Of a stretch of DNA of 39,801 nt, positions 7,484-14,761 are shown one piece after another. The translations under genes and the position numbers were made by a program. Source of the stretch: JADCCX01 sp031431475. Its GTDB lineage: Bacteria > Pseudomonadota > Alphaproteobacteria > Rhizobiales > Beijerinckiaceae. The stretch lies in the NCBI GenBank assembly GCA_031431475.1, contig JANPDL010000005.1, positions 1-39,801 of the forward strand. Direction: 5' to 3'. Position 1 is the first letter of the stretch; each line of letters opens with the position of its first letter. The notes beneath the pieces were generated by a model, which worked only from the letters and a program-made list of their open reading frames with translations, was not told the origin of the DNA and did no database searches.

Positions 7484-8853
7484 TGCTCGCGCGTCCCGGC
7501 GCGATTCTCTTCGGAGTGCGCAGCAGTTTCGCGCGTGCCACGCGGTTCGTGAAGGCTATCCTACCCAAGGGGCTTTATGCCCGCTCGCTGCTCATCGTCA
7601 TCGCGCCGGTGGTGCTGCTGCAATCCGTTATCGCCTATGCCTTCATGGAGCGGCACTGGCAGACCGTGACCAACCGGCTTTCGGCCTCGGTGGCGTCCGA
7701 TATCGCCGCGCTGGTCGAGATTTATGACAAGCTGCCGAGGAAAGACACTGAAGGGCGCATCCTCACCGATATCGCGGAGCAAAAGCTGGGGCTGGATGTG
7801 GATATCCTGCCAAACGAACCGCTGCCGAGCATCGGGCCGAAGCCGTTCTTCAATTTTCTCGATACGGCGTTGTCCAACGAGATTAGGTTGCGCGTGGGTC
7901 GGCCATTCTGGATCGACACGGTAGGGCGTTCGAATCTGGTCGAAATCCGGGTGCAACTGGATGATGCCGTGATGCGCGTGATCGCCCGGCGCAGCCAGAC
8001 CTATGCCTCCAACGCCCACATCTTCCTGGTCTGGATGGTGGGGACGTCTCTCATTTTGCTGACGGTGGCGATTCTCTTCCTGCGCAACCAGATCAAGCCG
8101 ATTTTGGCGCTGGCCGATGCAGCCGAGGACTTTGGCAAGGGGCGCGACATCGAATTTCGCCCGCGGGGCGCGCGCGAGGTGCGGCGCGCGGGTGCGGCCT
8201 TCATGGATATGAAACGGCGTATTGCGAGGCAGATCGAACAGCGCACCACCATGCTCAATGGTGTGAGCCATGATTTGCGCACGGTTCTCACGCGCTTTCG
8301 CCTGTCGCTGGAGATGATGCACCAGAGCCCGGAGCTGGATGATCTGAAGCGCGATGTCGATGAAATGTCGCGCATGCTGGAGGCTTATCTGGCTTTCGCG
8401 CGGGGTGATGCGGGCGAAGCGGCCCAGACAACCGATCTGCGGGCGCTGCTGGAAGAATTCAAATCCGATGCCGAACGGCAGGGCCATCCCACGACGCTTG
8501 TGCTGCAGGGCGACACCAACGTGACGCTGCGACGCGATGCGTTCCGGCGCCTGCTGGGCAATCTCGTGTCCAATGCAGCGCGCTATGGCGACGATATCCA
8601 GATCACAGCCGTGCATGATGCGCGTTATCTGACCGTGCATGTGGACGATGACGGCCCGGGAATCGCGGCGGCCAACCGCGATGACGTGTTCCGGCCTTTC
8701 CTGCGGCTGGACGAGGCCCGCAACCAGGACCACGGCGGATCAGGACTTGGCCTCGCGATATCGCGTGACATCGCGCGGTCGCACGGGGGAGACATCATGC
8801 TGTCCGATTCGCCGCTGGGCGGGCTGAGGGCGAGCGTGCGGTTGCCAGTTTAG
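7483..8853 (+). CDS. EnvZ-like sensor histidine kinase
   Basis: A 456-aa membrane kinase. TM1 is near residues 30-52 (SLLIVIAPVVLLQSVIAYAF) and TM2 near 180-205 (IFLVWMVGTSLILLTVAILF), enclosing a periplasmic sensor of ~125 residues. A HAMP linker, the HisKA H-box VSHDLRTVLTRFRLS with phospho-acceptor His263, the N-box NLVSNAARYG, the G1 box DDDGPGI and the G2 box GGSGLGLAI follow. The H-box has Val where EnvZ has Pro (HDLRTP). It phosphorylates the regulator encoded directly upstream. The stimulus is unknown. Confidence 0.93.
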   Translation: MLARPGAILFGVRSSFARATRFVKAILPKGLYARSLLIVIAPVVLLQSVIAYAFMERHWQTVTNRLSASVASDIAALVEIYDKLPRKDTEGRILTDIAEQKLGLDVDILPNEPLPSIGPKPFFNFLDTALSNEIRLRVGRPFWIDTVGRSNLVEIRVQLDDAVMRVIARRSQTYASNAHIFLVWMVGTSLILLTVAILFLRNQIKPILALADAAEDFGKGRDIEFRPRGAREVRRAGAAFMDMKRRIARQIEQRTTMLNGVSHDLRTVLTRFRLSLEMMHQSPELDDLKRDVDEMSRMLEAYLAFARGDAGEAAQTTDLRALLEEFKSDAERQGHPTTLVLQGDTNVTLRRDAFRRLLGNLVSNAARYGDDIQITAVHDARYLTVHVDDDGPGIAAANRDDVFRPFLRLDEARNQDHGGSGLGLAISRDIARSHGGDIMLSDSPLGGLRASVRLPV

Positions 8854-8856
8854 GTT

Positions 8857-8966
8857 GTGCGTGTCTCGAGGCTCGCCGAAGAGGCGAGCACCTCGACATG
8901 AGGTAGATTTGTGCGCTGAACTCCTCATGTCGAGGTGCGAGCTATTGCGAGCCTCGAGACATGCAC
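8857..8966. repeat. Two-hairpin intergenic repeat, copy 1
   Basis: About 110 bp starting GTGCGTGTCTCGAGG and ending CCTCGAGACATGCAC. The outer ends are inverted complements. Each half folds into its own hairpin (for example CTCGCC / GGCGAG), and the inner arms CACCTCGACATGAGG and CCTCATGTCGAGGTG are inverted copies. It begins 3 bp after the kinase stop codon. Related copies are at 9320, 9431 and 11535. Confidence 0.85.
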
Positions 8967-8974
8967 GATCCAGC

Positions 8975-9277
8975 TCACCCTTTGCGCGCCGATGGCCGCT
9001 TGGCCCACCATTGCACGCCTTCCCAATCGCCCCGGATCAGAGCCTTTTTCTTGGCGCGGCTCCAGTCTTTCAGACGGCGCTCGGCATCGATAGCATAGCG
9101 GATGCTGGTAAATTCCTCTGAAAAGACGAGCGTTACCGGGCGGCGCTTCGCAGTCCATGCACTGGGATAATGCCCGTTGTTATGCTCGCTGACACGCCGG
9201 TCCACCGAGGAATCATGCGTGATCCCTGTGTAATAGCTCCCGTCGGCACAGCGCAGCATGTAGACGAAACAGGCCAT
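8975..9277 (-). CDS. Small GIY-YIG endonuclease-domain protein
   Basis: A 100-aa single-domain GIY-YIG protein of the YhbQ/UPF0213 kind. Segments: CFVYMLRCADGSYYTGITHD (VYML and YYTGIT forming the GIY-YIG core, residues 4-21), DRRVSEHNNGHYPSAWTAKRRPV (about 26-48), and EAE-like IDAERRLKDWSRAKK (about 63-77). The frame continues far upstream through repeat DNA; the ATG at 9275-9277 is chosen because it places the domain at the N-terminus as in homologues. Its cellular substrate is unclear. It is flanked on both sides by copies of the two-hairpin repeat. Confidence 0.88.
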   Translation of the reverse strand: MACFVYMLRCADGSYYTGITHDSSVDRRVSEHNNGHYPSAWTAKRRPVTLVFSEEFTSIRYAIDAERRLKDWSRAKKKALIRGDWEGVQWWAKRPSARKG

Positions 9278-9319
9278 TTGTTCAAAATGACCCGAGGTTT
9301 TGGATGTGTCGAGGGGTTT

Positions 9320-9427
9320 GTGCGTGTCTCGAGGCTCGCAAGGGCTCGCACCTCGACATGAGGGAGATTTGTGCACAGAACCTCTCATGTCGAGGTGCGC
9401 AGCGAAGCAGAGCCTCGAGACACGCAC
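9320..9427. repeat. Two-hairpin intergenic repeat, copy 2
   Basis: 108 bp with perfect terminal inverted repeats GTGCGTGTCTCGAGGCT / AGCCTCGAGACACGCAC, and inner inverted copies of CACCTCGACATGAG. The central linker (ATTTGTGCACAGAACC) is similar to that of copy 1. Confidence 0.87.
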
Positions 9428-9430
9428 CAT

Positions 9431-9514
9431 GCCCCGGCATGAGGACGGGGAGAGAATCACCCATTCTCCCTCATGTCGAGGCGCTCGCCATTTGGCGAGC
9501 CTCGAGACACGCAC
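9431..9514. repeat. Two-hairpin repeat, half copy
   Basis: This carries only the right-hand half: CTCATGTCGAGGCGCTCGCC, then GGCGAGCCTCGAGACACGCAC at the end, with an internal GCTCGCC/GGCGAGC hairpin. The left part is degenerate (a CGGCATGAGG remnant and a GGGGAGA/TCTCCC pair). It directly follows copy 2. Confidence 0.75.
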
Positions 9515-9947
9515 AACCTCAGTGCAACACCCGCGCCCGAAACCCGCCATGATTGACGGAATCTTGCCGCAATCACTCACTCTTGCGTTTTCCACACTGA
9601 TTTCAGCCACTTGCAAACGGCCCAATCCACAAAACCGCCCCATCTCTTAACGAGAGATTACCGGGTTTGTTCAAATGCGTGGCCAAAGCGTGGCGTTTTG
9701 GCAACAGGCCCCTGAAAACACCCCCCATAACCGCCTTGACCTGCCCACAAAGGTTGCCGGGCTATCCCTCGTGTGTCAGGAAAACAGGGCGACAGGGGGC
9801 TCCCCAGTCGTTCCTTCTGCGCCTGCCGGAATTCACAAGAAGTCGGTAGACGCGGGTACAGGGGGAAGGATCAAGGGCGAGGGCAACCTCAAACGACAAT
9901 CCGAAGCTCCCGTTTTTTTCTTTGGGTCTCAACTTTGGAGGTTAACC
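9515..9947 (+). other. Porin upstream and leader region
   Basis: About 430 bp without a convincing gene. It holds a small hairpin ATCTCT-taacg-AGAGAT (9642-9658), a possible promoter TTGACC (9736-9741) with GGCTAT 18 bp on (9760-9765), and a long purine-rich leader ending in a strong TTTGGAGGT Shine-Dalgarno just before the porin ATG. A leader of this length could be a target for post-transcriptional control, but no known RNA motif was recognised. Confidence 0.4.
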
Positions 9948-11441
9948 ATGAAGCTCTTCAAGAGTCTTCTTCTCGCCTCGGCAGCCGGTCTGGTTGCTGT
10001 GTCGGGTGCCTCGGCTGCGGATCTCGGCGCTAAGAAGCCGAGCCCGGTCGAGTACGTAAAGGCATGCTACAACCCGCTCTGGGGTACTTCAGGCGGTTTC
10101 GTGATTCCTGGCACGCAGACTTGCCTGCGCGTTTTCGGTACGGCACGTTTTGACTATGGCTACTCGCAGCAGTTCACCCGCACGGCACCGCCGTCGGGCT
10201 TCCGCGGTGGTGCCATCATCGGCCTCGATGCGATCACCCCTTCGGAATATGGCAACGTCCGCGCCTTCGCGCAGGTCGGCTTGCTGTATCGCACGGGTAA
10301 CCAGTCCACCGGCACCGGCTTCCGTCAGGGCACATTCCTGCAGTCCAACGCAGGTGGTGCTCTGAATGGTCTGCCGAACCAGAATGGTACGGAGTTCGTT
10401 TTCTCCGGCTTCATTCAGTTCGCTGGCATCACGGCTGGTCGTACGGCGTCATTCTTCGACCCGTTCTTCGTGCCTGAAGTTATTGGCGTGACGTTCCGCT
10501 CGGCTCCGGGCAACGTGAACCTGATTGCTTACACCGCTGCCCTCGGCAACGGCATCACGGCAACCGTCTCGATCGAAGACCCAACCGTTCGCCGGTTCCC
10601 TGTTACGGAAGCAAACTTCCTGCCCGGTAACGGCGCTGGCGCCTTCGCTCCCGTCTTCGGTCTGCAGGGCGGCATTGCTGTTCCGCACATCGTCGGTGCG
10701 TTGCAGGTTGATCAGGCCTGGGGTTCGGCCAAGCTCGCTGGTGTTCTCACCAACGTGCGTCCGGCCTTCCTGACCGGTCCTGGCACGCCCTTCGGTCTCG
10801 GTCTTGGTGCAGCTAATGGTACTGCCTCTGTCGGCAGCACCAAGTATGGCTTCGCCGTGCAGGGTGCCCTGAAGATCAACCTGCCGATGATCGCAGCTGG
10901 TGACAACCTTGTCATCACCGGTGTCTACGGCCAGGGTGCAACCAGCTACGTGTTCTCCAACCAGTTCGGTGCCTCGGTCTCGAACCAGTCTGTCGGCGGC
11001 GTTGCAGTGAACGTTGGCGATGCGACGGCTGATGCACAGACCGGTGTAGTCCGTCTGTCCAAGGCATGGGCTATTGCAGCCGGCTTCCAGCACTTCTGGA
11101 CGCCGACGGTTAGCTCGACCATCTTTGGTTCGTACGCACAGTACGATCAGGGTGGCCCGAACCCGATCAACAGCCGTGATTACACGCGCGATGCCAAGTT
11201 CTGGTCAGTCGGCGTAAACACGATCTGGACACCGGTTCGTGGTCTCGCCTTCGCTGTTGAAACGGCCTACGTAAACATCGACCCACAGGGCCGCGTTTAC
11301 GACCTGAACAAGAACTCGAACTTCGCTGGTGCCGGCCAGTGCACGACAGTGTCCATCGGTGGTATTCCTGGTCAGGGTTGCCGCACGAAGGGCCAGGATG
11401 GTGCCCTCTCGGCTCGTCTGCGCATCACGCGCGACTTCTGA
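9948..11441 (+). CDS. Alphaproteobacterial outer-membrane porin (porin_2 family)
   Basis: A 497-aa outer-membrane beta-barrel. A clear Sec signal peptide (MKLFKSLLLASAAGLVAVSGASA, cleaved before ADLGAKK) is followed by the family's KACYNPLWGT and CLRVFGTARFDYGY region, then alternating strand patterns rich in Gly, Asn and aromatic residues. It ends in a strand closing with Phe (SARLRITRDF), as needed for barrel assembly by BAM. The start is fixed by GGAGGT 5 nt upstream of the ATG. Codon use looks more biased than in the neighbours, fitting high expression. A strong terminator follows. Solute specificity cannot be inferred. Confidence 0.92.
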   Translation: MKLFKSLLLASAAGLVAVSGASAADLGAKKPSPVEYVKACYNPLWGTSGGFVIPGTQTCLRVFGTARFDYGYSQQFTRTAPPSGFRGGAIIGLDAITPSEYGNVRAFAQVGLLYRTGNQSTGTGFRQGTFLQSNAGGALNGLPNQNGTEFVFSGFIQFAGITAGRTASFFDPFFVPEVIGVTFRSAPGNVNLIAYTAALGNGITATVSIEDPTVRRFPVTEANFLPGNGAGAFAPVFGLQGGIAVPHIVGALQVDQAWGSAKLAGVLTNVRPAFLTGPGTPFGLGLGAANGTASVGSTKYGFAVQGALKINLPMIAAGDNLVITGVYGQGATSYVFSNQFGASVSNQSVGGVAVNVGDATADAQTGVVRLSKAWAIAAGFQHFWTPTVSSTIFGSYAQYDQGGPNPINSRDYTRDAKFWSVGVNTIWTPVRGLAFAVETAYVNIDPQGRVYDLNKNSNFAGAGQCTTVSIGGIPGQGCRTKGQDGALSARLRITRDF

Positions 11442-11466
11442 TCGATCTCACGATCCGATCTACAGG

Positions 11467-11494
11467 AACCCCGGGGCTTGCCCCGGGGTTTTTG
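11467..11494 (+). terminator. Rho-independent terminator of the porin gene
   Basis: AACCCCGGGG (11467-11476), loop CTTG, CCCCGGGGTT (11481-11490), then TTTG. A perfect 10-bp stem 25 bp after the porin stop codon. Confidence 0.93.
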
Positions 11495-11508
11495 TTTGTG
11501 TGGCGTGT

Positions 11509-11528
11509 CCTTCTCCCTTGGGAGAAGG
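11509..11528. repeat. Short palindrome CCTTCTCCC-TT-GGGAGAAGG
   Basis: Perfect 9-bp arms with a 2-nt spacer. The same arms occur in the composite repeat at 26560-26724 and, degenerate, at 17539-17561 and 1653-1673, so this is one member of a dispersed palindrome family. Confidence 0.75.
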
Positions 11529-11534
11529 GGTATA

Positions 11535-11644
11535 GTGCGTGTCTCGAGGCTGCGCTTCGCTTCGCACCTCGACATGCGGAATTCAGTGCACCAATCGACG
11601 TCATGTCGAGGCGCTCGCCTCTTGGCGAGCCACGAGACACGCAC
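11535..11644. repeat. Two-hairpin intergenic repeat, copy 4
   Basis: 110 bp from GTGCGTGTCTCGAGGC to GAGACACGCAC. Inner arms CACCTCGACATG and CATGTCGAGGCG are inverted, and the right half contains a GCTCGCC/GGCGAGC hairpin. The central linker (ATTCAGTGCACCAATC) keeps the GTGC core seen in the other copies. Confidence 0.83.
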
Positions 11645-11737
11645 GATTCCCCTCGACATGAAGGGGAAGACAGGCAGCACCTTGCCCGCTCCCGCAAACA
11701 CTGGCACATGCTCCACACCATCTCAGGAGCCCGCCTC

Positions 11738-12139
11738 ATGTTTTCCGTTGAAGTCCGCGACCGCATCATGATCGCGCATTCCCTGCCCGATCCGTTTTTC
11801 GGCCCGGCGCAGAACAAGCATGGCGCGACCTTTGTGGTGGATGTGGCGTTCTTTCGCGAAACCATGACCAAACAGAATGTCGTGGTCGATATCGGCGCGG
11901 CACTTGATGTGCTGAACACAACGCTGAAACCGCTGAACTATCAGGATCTTGACACCCTGCCGCAGTTCAAGGGCGTGCTGACCACCACGGAATTCCTCTG
12001 CAAATACATCTTCGATGCCATGGTCACTGCGGCCAAAGGCGGCGCACTGGGTGCCGACGGCAAGGGTCTCGCCAAAATCCGCGTCACGCTGCACGAGACG
12101 GATCTGGCGCGCGCGGCCTATGAAGGCAAGATTGCTTGA
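11738..12139 (+). CDS. PTPS/QueD-like protein with degenerate active site
   Basis: A 133-aa member of the 6-pyruvoyl/6-carboxytetrahydropterin synthase fold. The start ATG at 11738 has AGGAG 8 nt upstream; an ATG at 11708 lacks one. By eye against E. coli QueD, IAHSLP keeps the first zinc His, and NKHGATF keeps one His of HGH but has Ala for the second. The nucleophilic Cys position is Ala or Gln, and the catalytic Asp-His pair (LDHHYL) reads LNYQDL. The Glu of the ET motif (LHETDLA) remains. Standard PTPS or QueD chemistry therefore looks unlikely. It overlaps the glycosyltransferase start by 20 nt, so it belongs to that cassette. Confidence 0.82.
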   Translation: MFSVEVRDRIMIAHSLPDPFFGPAQNKHGATFVVDVAFFRETMTKQNVVVDIGAALDVLNTTLKPLNYQDLDTLPQFKGVLTTTEFLCKYIFDAMVTAAKGGALGADGKGLAKIRVTLHETDLARAAYEGKIA

Positions 12140-13193
12140 AAGACCTTGTCGCTTGATCCCGCTGGCGTTCTGTATTCCGGGCGATATTGCGCTGCCCACC
12201 GGCGGCTATCGCTATGACCGGGAGGTGCTGGCGCGGCTTGGTGCGTGCAGCGTGAACGCCCGGCATTTGCAACTCGACGGAAGCTATCCTGACCCTTCCG
12301 CAAGCGACCTCACCCAAACAAATGCACAGCTTGCAACCTGCAGCCCGCGCGACATCCTCCTGATCGACGGGCTGGCTCTGGGAGCCATGCCACCCGCAAT
12401 GATTGCGGATCTGCCGCATCGCGTGGTCGCTCTCGTGCATCATCCGCTGGGGCTTGAGGCCGGACTATCCGACGAACGAGCGGCATTCCTGTTGCAGAAC
12501 GAAACGCAGGCGCTGTCGCATGTCCGGCACACCATCGTCACAAGCCTCGCGACAAAGCGCTTTCTTATCAATGACTTCAGTCTAGAAGATCGCAAGGTGA
12601 CAGTGGCTGAGCCCGGCACAGATCGCGCAGCCCGAGCAACGGGAATCGGCAAACCATTGCAGATTCTGGCAGTCGGTGCTGTTTCTGCGCGCAAGGCCTA
12701 CGATCAACTCGTAACGGCGCTTGCCGAGCTGCCCGACCTCGACTGGCGGCTCACCATCGCCGGTTCGCTCACACTGCAATCCAATGCGACCACCGCGTTG
12801 CGCGAATCCATCGACCGCAGCGGTGTTTCCGACCGCATCACGCTCACCGGCGCAATCGACGACAGCTATCTCGCCACCCTCTACGCCAAAGCCGACATCT
12901 TTGCGATGTCCTCGCTGTTCGAGGGCTATGGCATGGCGTTGACTGAAGCGCTGGCGCGCGGCTTGCCCATCGTGGCCTCCTCCGGCGGTGCGGCGGCGGA
13001 TACCTTGCCAGAACTGGCTGCGGTCAAGGTGCCACCGGGCGATGGTGCGGGCTTGACCACAGCCCTGCGGCGCGTGATGAGCGACGATGCGTTGCGCCGC
13101 CGCATGGGCGATGCGGCTTGGGCAGCGGCGGCCTTGCTGCCATCATGGGATGATACGGCGCGCAAGATAGCCGATGTCATCAAGGCTTTGTGA
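12120..13193 (+). CDS. GT4-family glycosyltransferase
   Basis: A 357-aa retaining glycosyltransferase of the GT-B fold, GT4-like. The N-terminal domain begins LAFCIPGDIALPTGGYRYDREVL, with a glycine-rich loop. The C-terminal nucleotide-sugar domain has ILAVGAVSARKAYDQLV, a DADIF-like element (YAKADIFAMSSLFEGYGMALTEA) and the EX7E motif at Glu268 and Glu276. The start at 12120 overlaps the PTPS-like gene by 20 nt. The frame is open further upstream, but that region is the overlapping gene. The methyltransferase follows after 10 bp. The acceptor is unknown; context suggests a small molecule shared with its neighbours. Confidence 0.88.
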   Translation: MKARLLERPCRLIPLAFCIPGDIALPTGGYRYDREVLARLGACSVNARHLQLDGSYPDPSASDLTQTNAQLATCSPRDILLIDGLALGAMPPAMIADLPHRVVALVHHPLGLEAGLSDERAAFLLQNETQALSHVRHTIVTSLATKRFLINDFSLEDRKVTVAEPGTDRAARATGIGKPLQILAVGAVSARKAYDQLVTALAELPDLDWRLTIAGSLTLQSNATTALRESIDRSGVSDRITLTGAIDDSYLATLYAKADIFAMSSLFEGYGMALTEALARGLPIVASSGGAAADTLPELAAVKVPPGDGAGLTTALRRVMSDDALRRRMGDAAWAAAALLPSWDDTARKIADVIKAL

Positions 13194-13203
13194 TGGGGAA
13201 ACA

Positions 13204-14046
13204 ATGAGCTTCAGTGCGGAATGGCTGGCCTTGCGCGAACCTGCGGACCATGCGGCGGTCAACCCGGAAGTGCGTGCGGCGCTCACCGCACGCTTTGCCG
13301 GGCAGGACAGCATCAGCATAGTGGATCTGGGTTGCGGCGCGGGGTCGAACCTGCGCGGGACGTGGTCTGCTTTGCCGGCAAATCAGCATTGGACGCTGGT
13401 GGATTATGATCCAAAATTGCTGGCTGCGGCGCGCAAGAGATTGGCGGGTTGGGCTGATTCAGCCGTGTCAAAAGGGGATGATCTGCACCTCACCAAACGC
13501 GGCAGCACGCTTGTTGTCAGCTTCCGTGGAGCCGATCTTTCCACGGGCGATTTTGCCGCTGTCACGGGAGGCGCTGACCTGGTAACCGCCGCTGCCCTCT
13601 TCGATCTTGTCTCAATACAAGGCATTGAAAAGCTTGCGGAAACTATCACAGCACAAGGCGCAACCTTCTACACAGTCCTGACCTACGACGGCCATACCCG
13701 CTGGTCGCCGCCGCACCCGTCAGATGCCACGATGCGCAACGCTTTCAACGCGCATCAAAAGACGGACAAGGGCTTCGGTACAGCAGCAGGCCCGGGCGGA
13801 ACCTCCGCGCTGGCGAAGGCCTTTTATGCCAGAAGCTACCGGGTGCTGCGCGGCACCAGTCCCTGGGTCGTGGACCAGCGCTACGGCCTGTTGCGAATGG
13901 AACTGGATGCCGGTTTTGCCAATGCGGTGCGCGAAACGGGCGAGGTTGCCGCGTCTGAAATCGAGGCGTGGCTGGCGCATCGTCTTGCAGGCAACGACCG
14001 CGTCTCGGTCATCGGCCATGAGGATTTGCTGGCGGTTCCGGGTTGA
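13204..14046 (+). CDS. Class I SAM-dependent methyltransferase
   Basis: A 280-aa methyltransferase. Motif I is SIVDLGCGAGSNLRG (about 38-52), and the acidic end of strand 2 is LVDYDPKLL. A GADLVTAAALFDLVS stretch resembles motif IV-V. Its ATG at 13204 has GGGGA 6 nt upstream; an in-frame ATG 30 nt earlier would overlap the glycosyltransferase. The C-terminal half (HPSDATMRNAFNAHQKTDKGFG) resembles small-molecule methyltransferases, but no substrate can be assigned. It is the last gene of the three-gene cassette and converges on the cytochrome b561 gene 6 bp away. Confidence 0.85.
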   Translation: MSFSAEWLALREPADHAAVNPEVRAALTARFAGQDSISIVDLGCGAGSNLRGTWSALPANQHWTLVDYDPKLLAAARKRLAGWADSAVSKGDDLHLTKRGSTLVVSFRGADLSTGDFAAVTGGADLVTAAALFDLVSIQGIEKLAETITAQGATFYTVLTYDGHTRWSPPHPSDATMRNAFNAHQKTDKGFGTAAGPGGTSALAKAFYARSYRVLRGTSPWVVDQRYGLLRMELDAGFANAVRETGEVAASEIEAWLAHRLAGNDRVSVIGHEDLLAVPG

Positions 14047-14052
14047 CCCCAC

Positions 14053-14622
14053 TCACCGCGGCTTGAGCCCCGGCAGCATGCGCCGCAGCACGTTGTCCTT
14101 GCGGATGACATGATGGAAAAGCGCCGCGCCGATATGCGCCAGCACCAGCAATGTCAGCAGGATCGCGCCTATCTTGTGGAACATGAAGACGGTCTCGGAC
14201 ATCTTCTGGTCCGGCGACACCAGCCCCGGCAGGCTCAGGCCGCCAGGAATACCCAGCGCAGGATAAAGCGAAACACCCAGCCAGCCCAGCAGTGGCACTG
14301 TCAGCAGCAGCCCGTACATGCCCCAGTGCGTGAGATGCGACACAGCTTTCTGCCACGGCTCCAACGTCGGCTCATCCGGAGGTGCACCCTTGGTAAAGCG
14401 GTAGATCAGCCGCGCCACGACGATCCACAGCAGGATGAAACCTGCGAGCTTGTGGTTGGAATAGAGCGTGTTGGTAAGCGCATCAAAATTCGTCGCCGCG
14501 CCACGGTACGTCATGTAGAGACCGACCGGAACCATGATGAAAACGAAGGCGGCCGTGATCCAGTGGAATCGCCGCGCACCCTTGGCGTAGGTCGCCGTGC
14601 TGTCTGAATCTGTAGGATTCAT
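14053..14622 (-). CDS. Cytochrome b561
   Basis: A 189-aa bacterial cytochrome b561 (CybB type), a four-helix inner-membrane di-heme protein that passes electrons from quinol. Helices lie at about 20-42, 58-76, 98-120 and 150-172. Candidate heme histidines are His20 (ARRFHWITA), the SNHKLAGF His near 57, MFHKIGAILL and the LAHIGAALFHH cluster. No SoxH-like or YceI partner is adjacent. Its start faces the divergent polysaccharide deacetylase across 139 bp containing a CtrA box. Confidence 0.9.
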   Translation of the reverse strand: MNPTDSDSTATYAKGARRFHWITAAFVFIMVPVGLYMTYRGAATNFDALTNTLYSNHKLAGFILLWIVVARLIYRFTKGAPPDEPTLEPWQKAVSHLTHWGMYGLLLTVPLLGWLGVSLYPALGIPGGLSLPGLVSPDQKMSETVFMFHKIGAILLTLLVLAHIGAALFHHVIRKDNVLRRMLPGLKPR

Positions 14623-14662
14623 GATCGTTCCTTAGTCCTGATGCCCCATCCCTATGACAGCG

Positions 14663-14678
14663 TTAACGCGGCCTTAAC
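14663..14678. promoter_or_regulatory. Consensus CtrA binding site
   Basis: TTAA (14663-14666), N7, TTAAC (14674-14678) matches the full CtrA consensus TTAA-N7-TTAAC. It lies 84 bp upstream of the polysaccharide deacetylase ATG and 41 bp upstream of cytochrome b561 on the other strand. Confidence 0.65.
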
Positions 14679-14761
14679 GCAAGGGGGTTTCGGTAGAGAA
14701 GGGCAAAAAGGCGCGATTCGCGCCCGCTGGCCCAAATTGGGCTTTCACACCAACGGGGCCA

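Noticed and set aside
8857..9514. CRISPR-like array
   Set aside because: The repeats are long, internally palindromic and inverted to each other, with no regular unique spacers, and no cas genes are present.
9675..9947. 91-codon upstream extension of the porin frame
   Set aside because: A signal peptide and a strong Shine-Dalgarno fix the start at 9948; the upstream part reads as low-quality protein.
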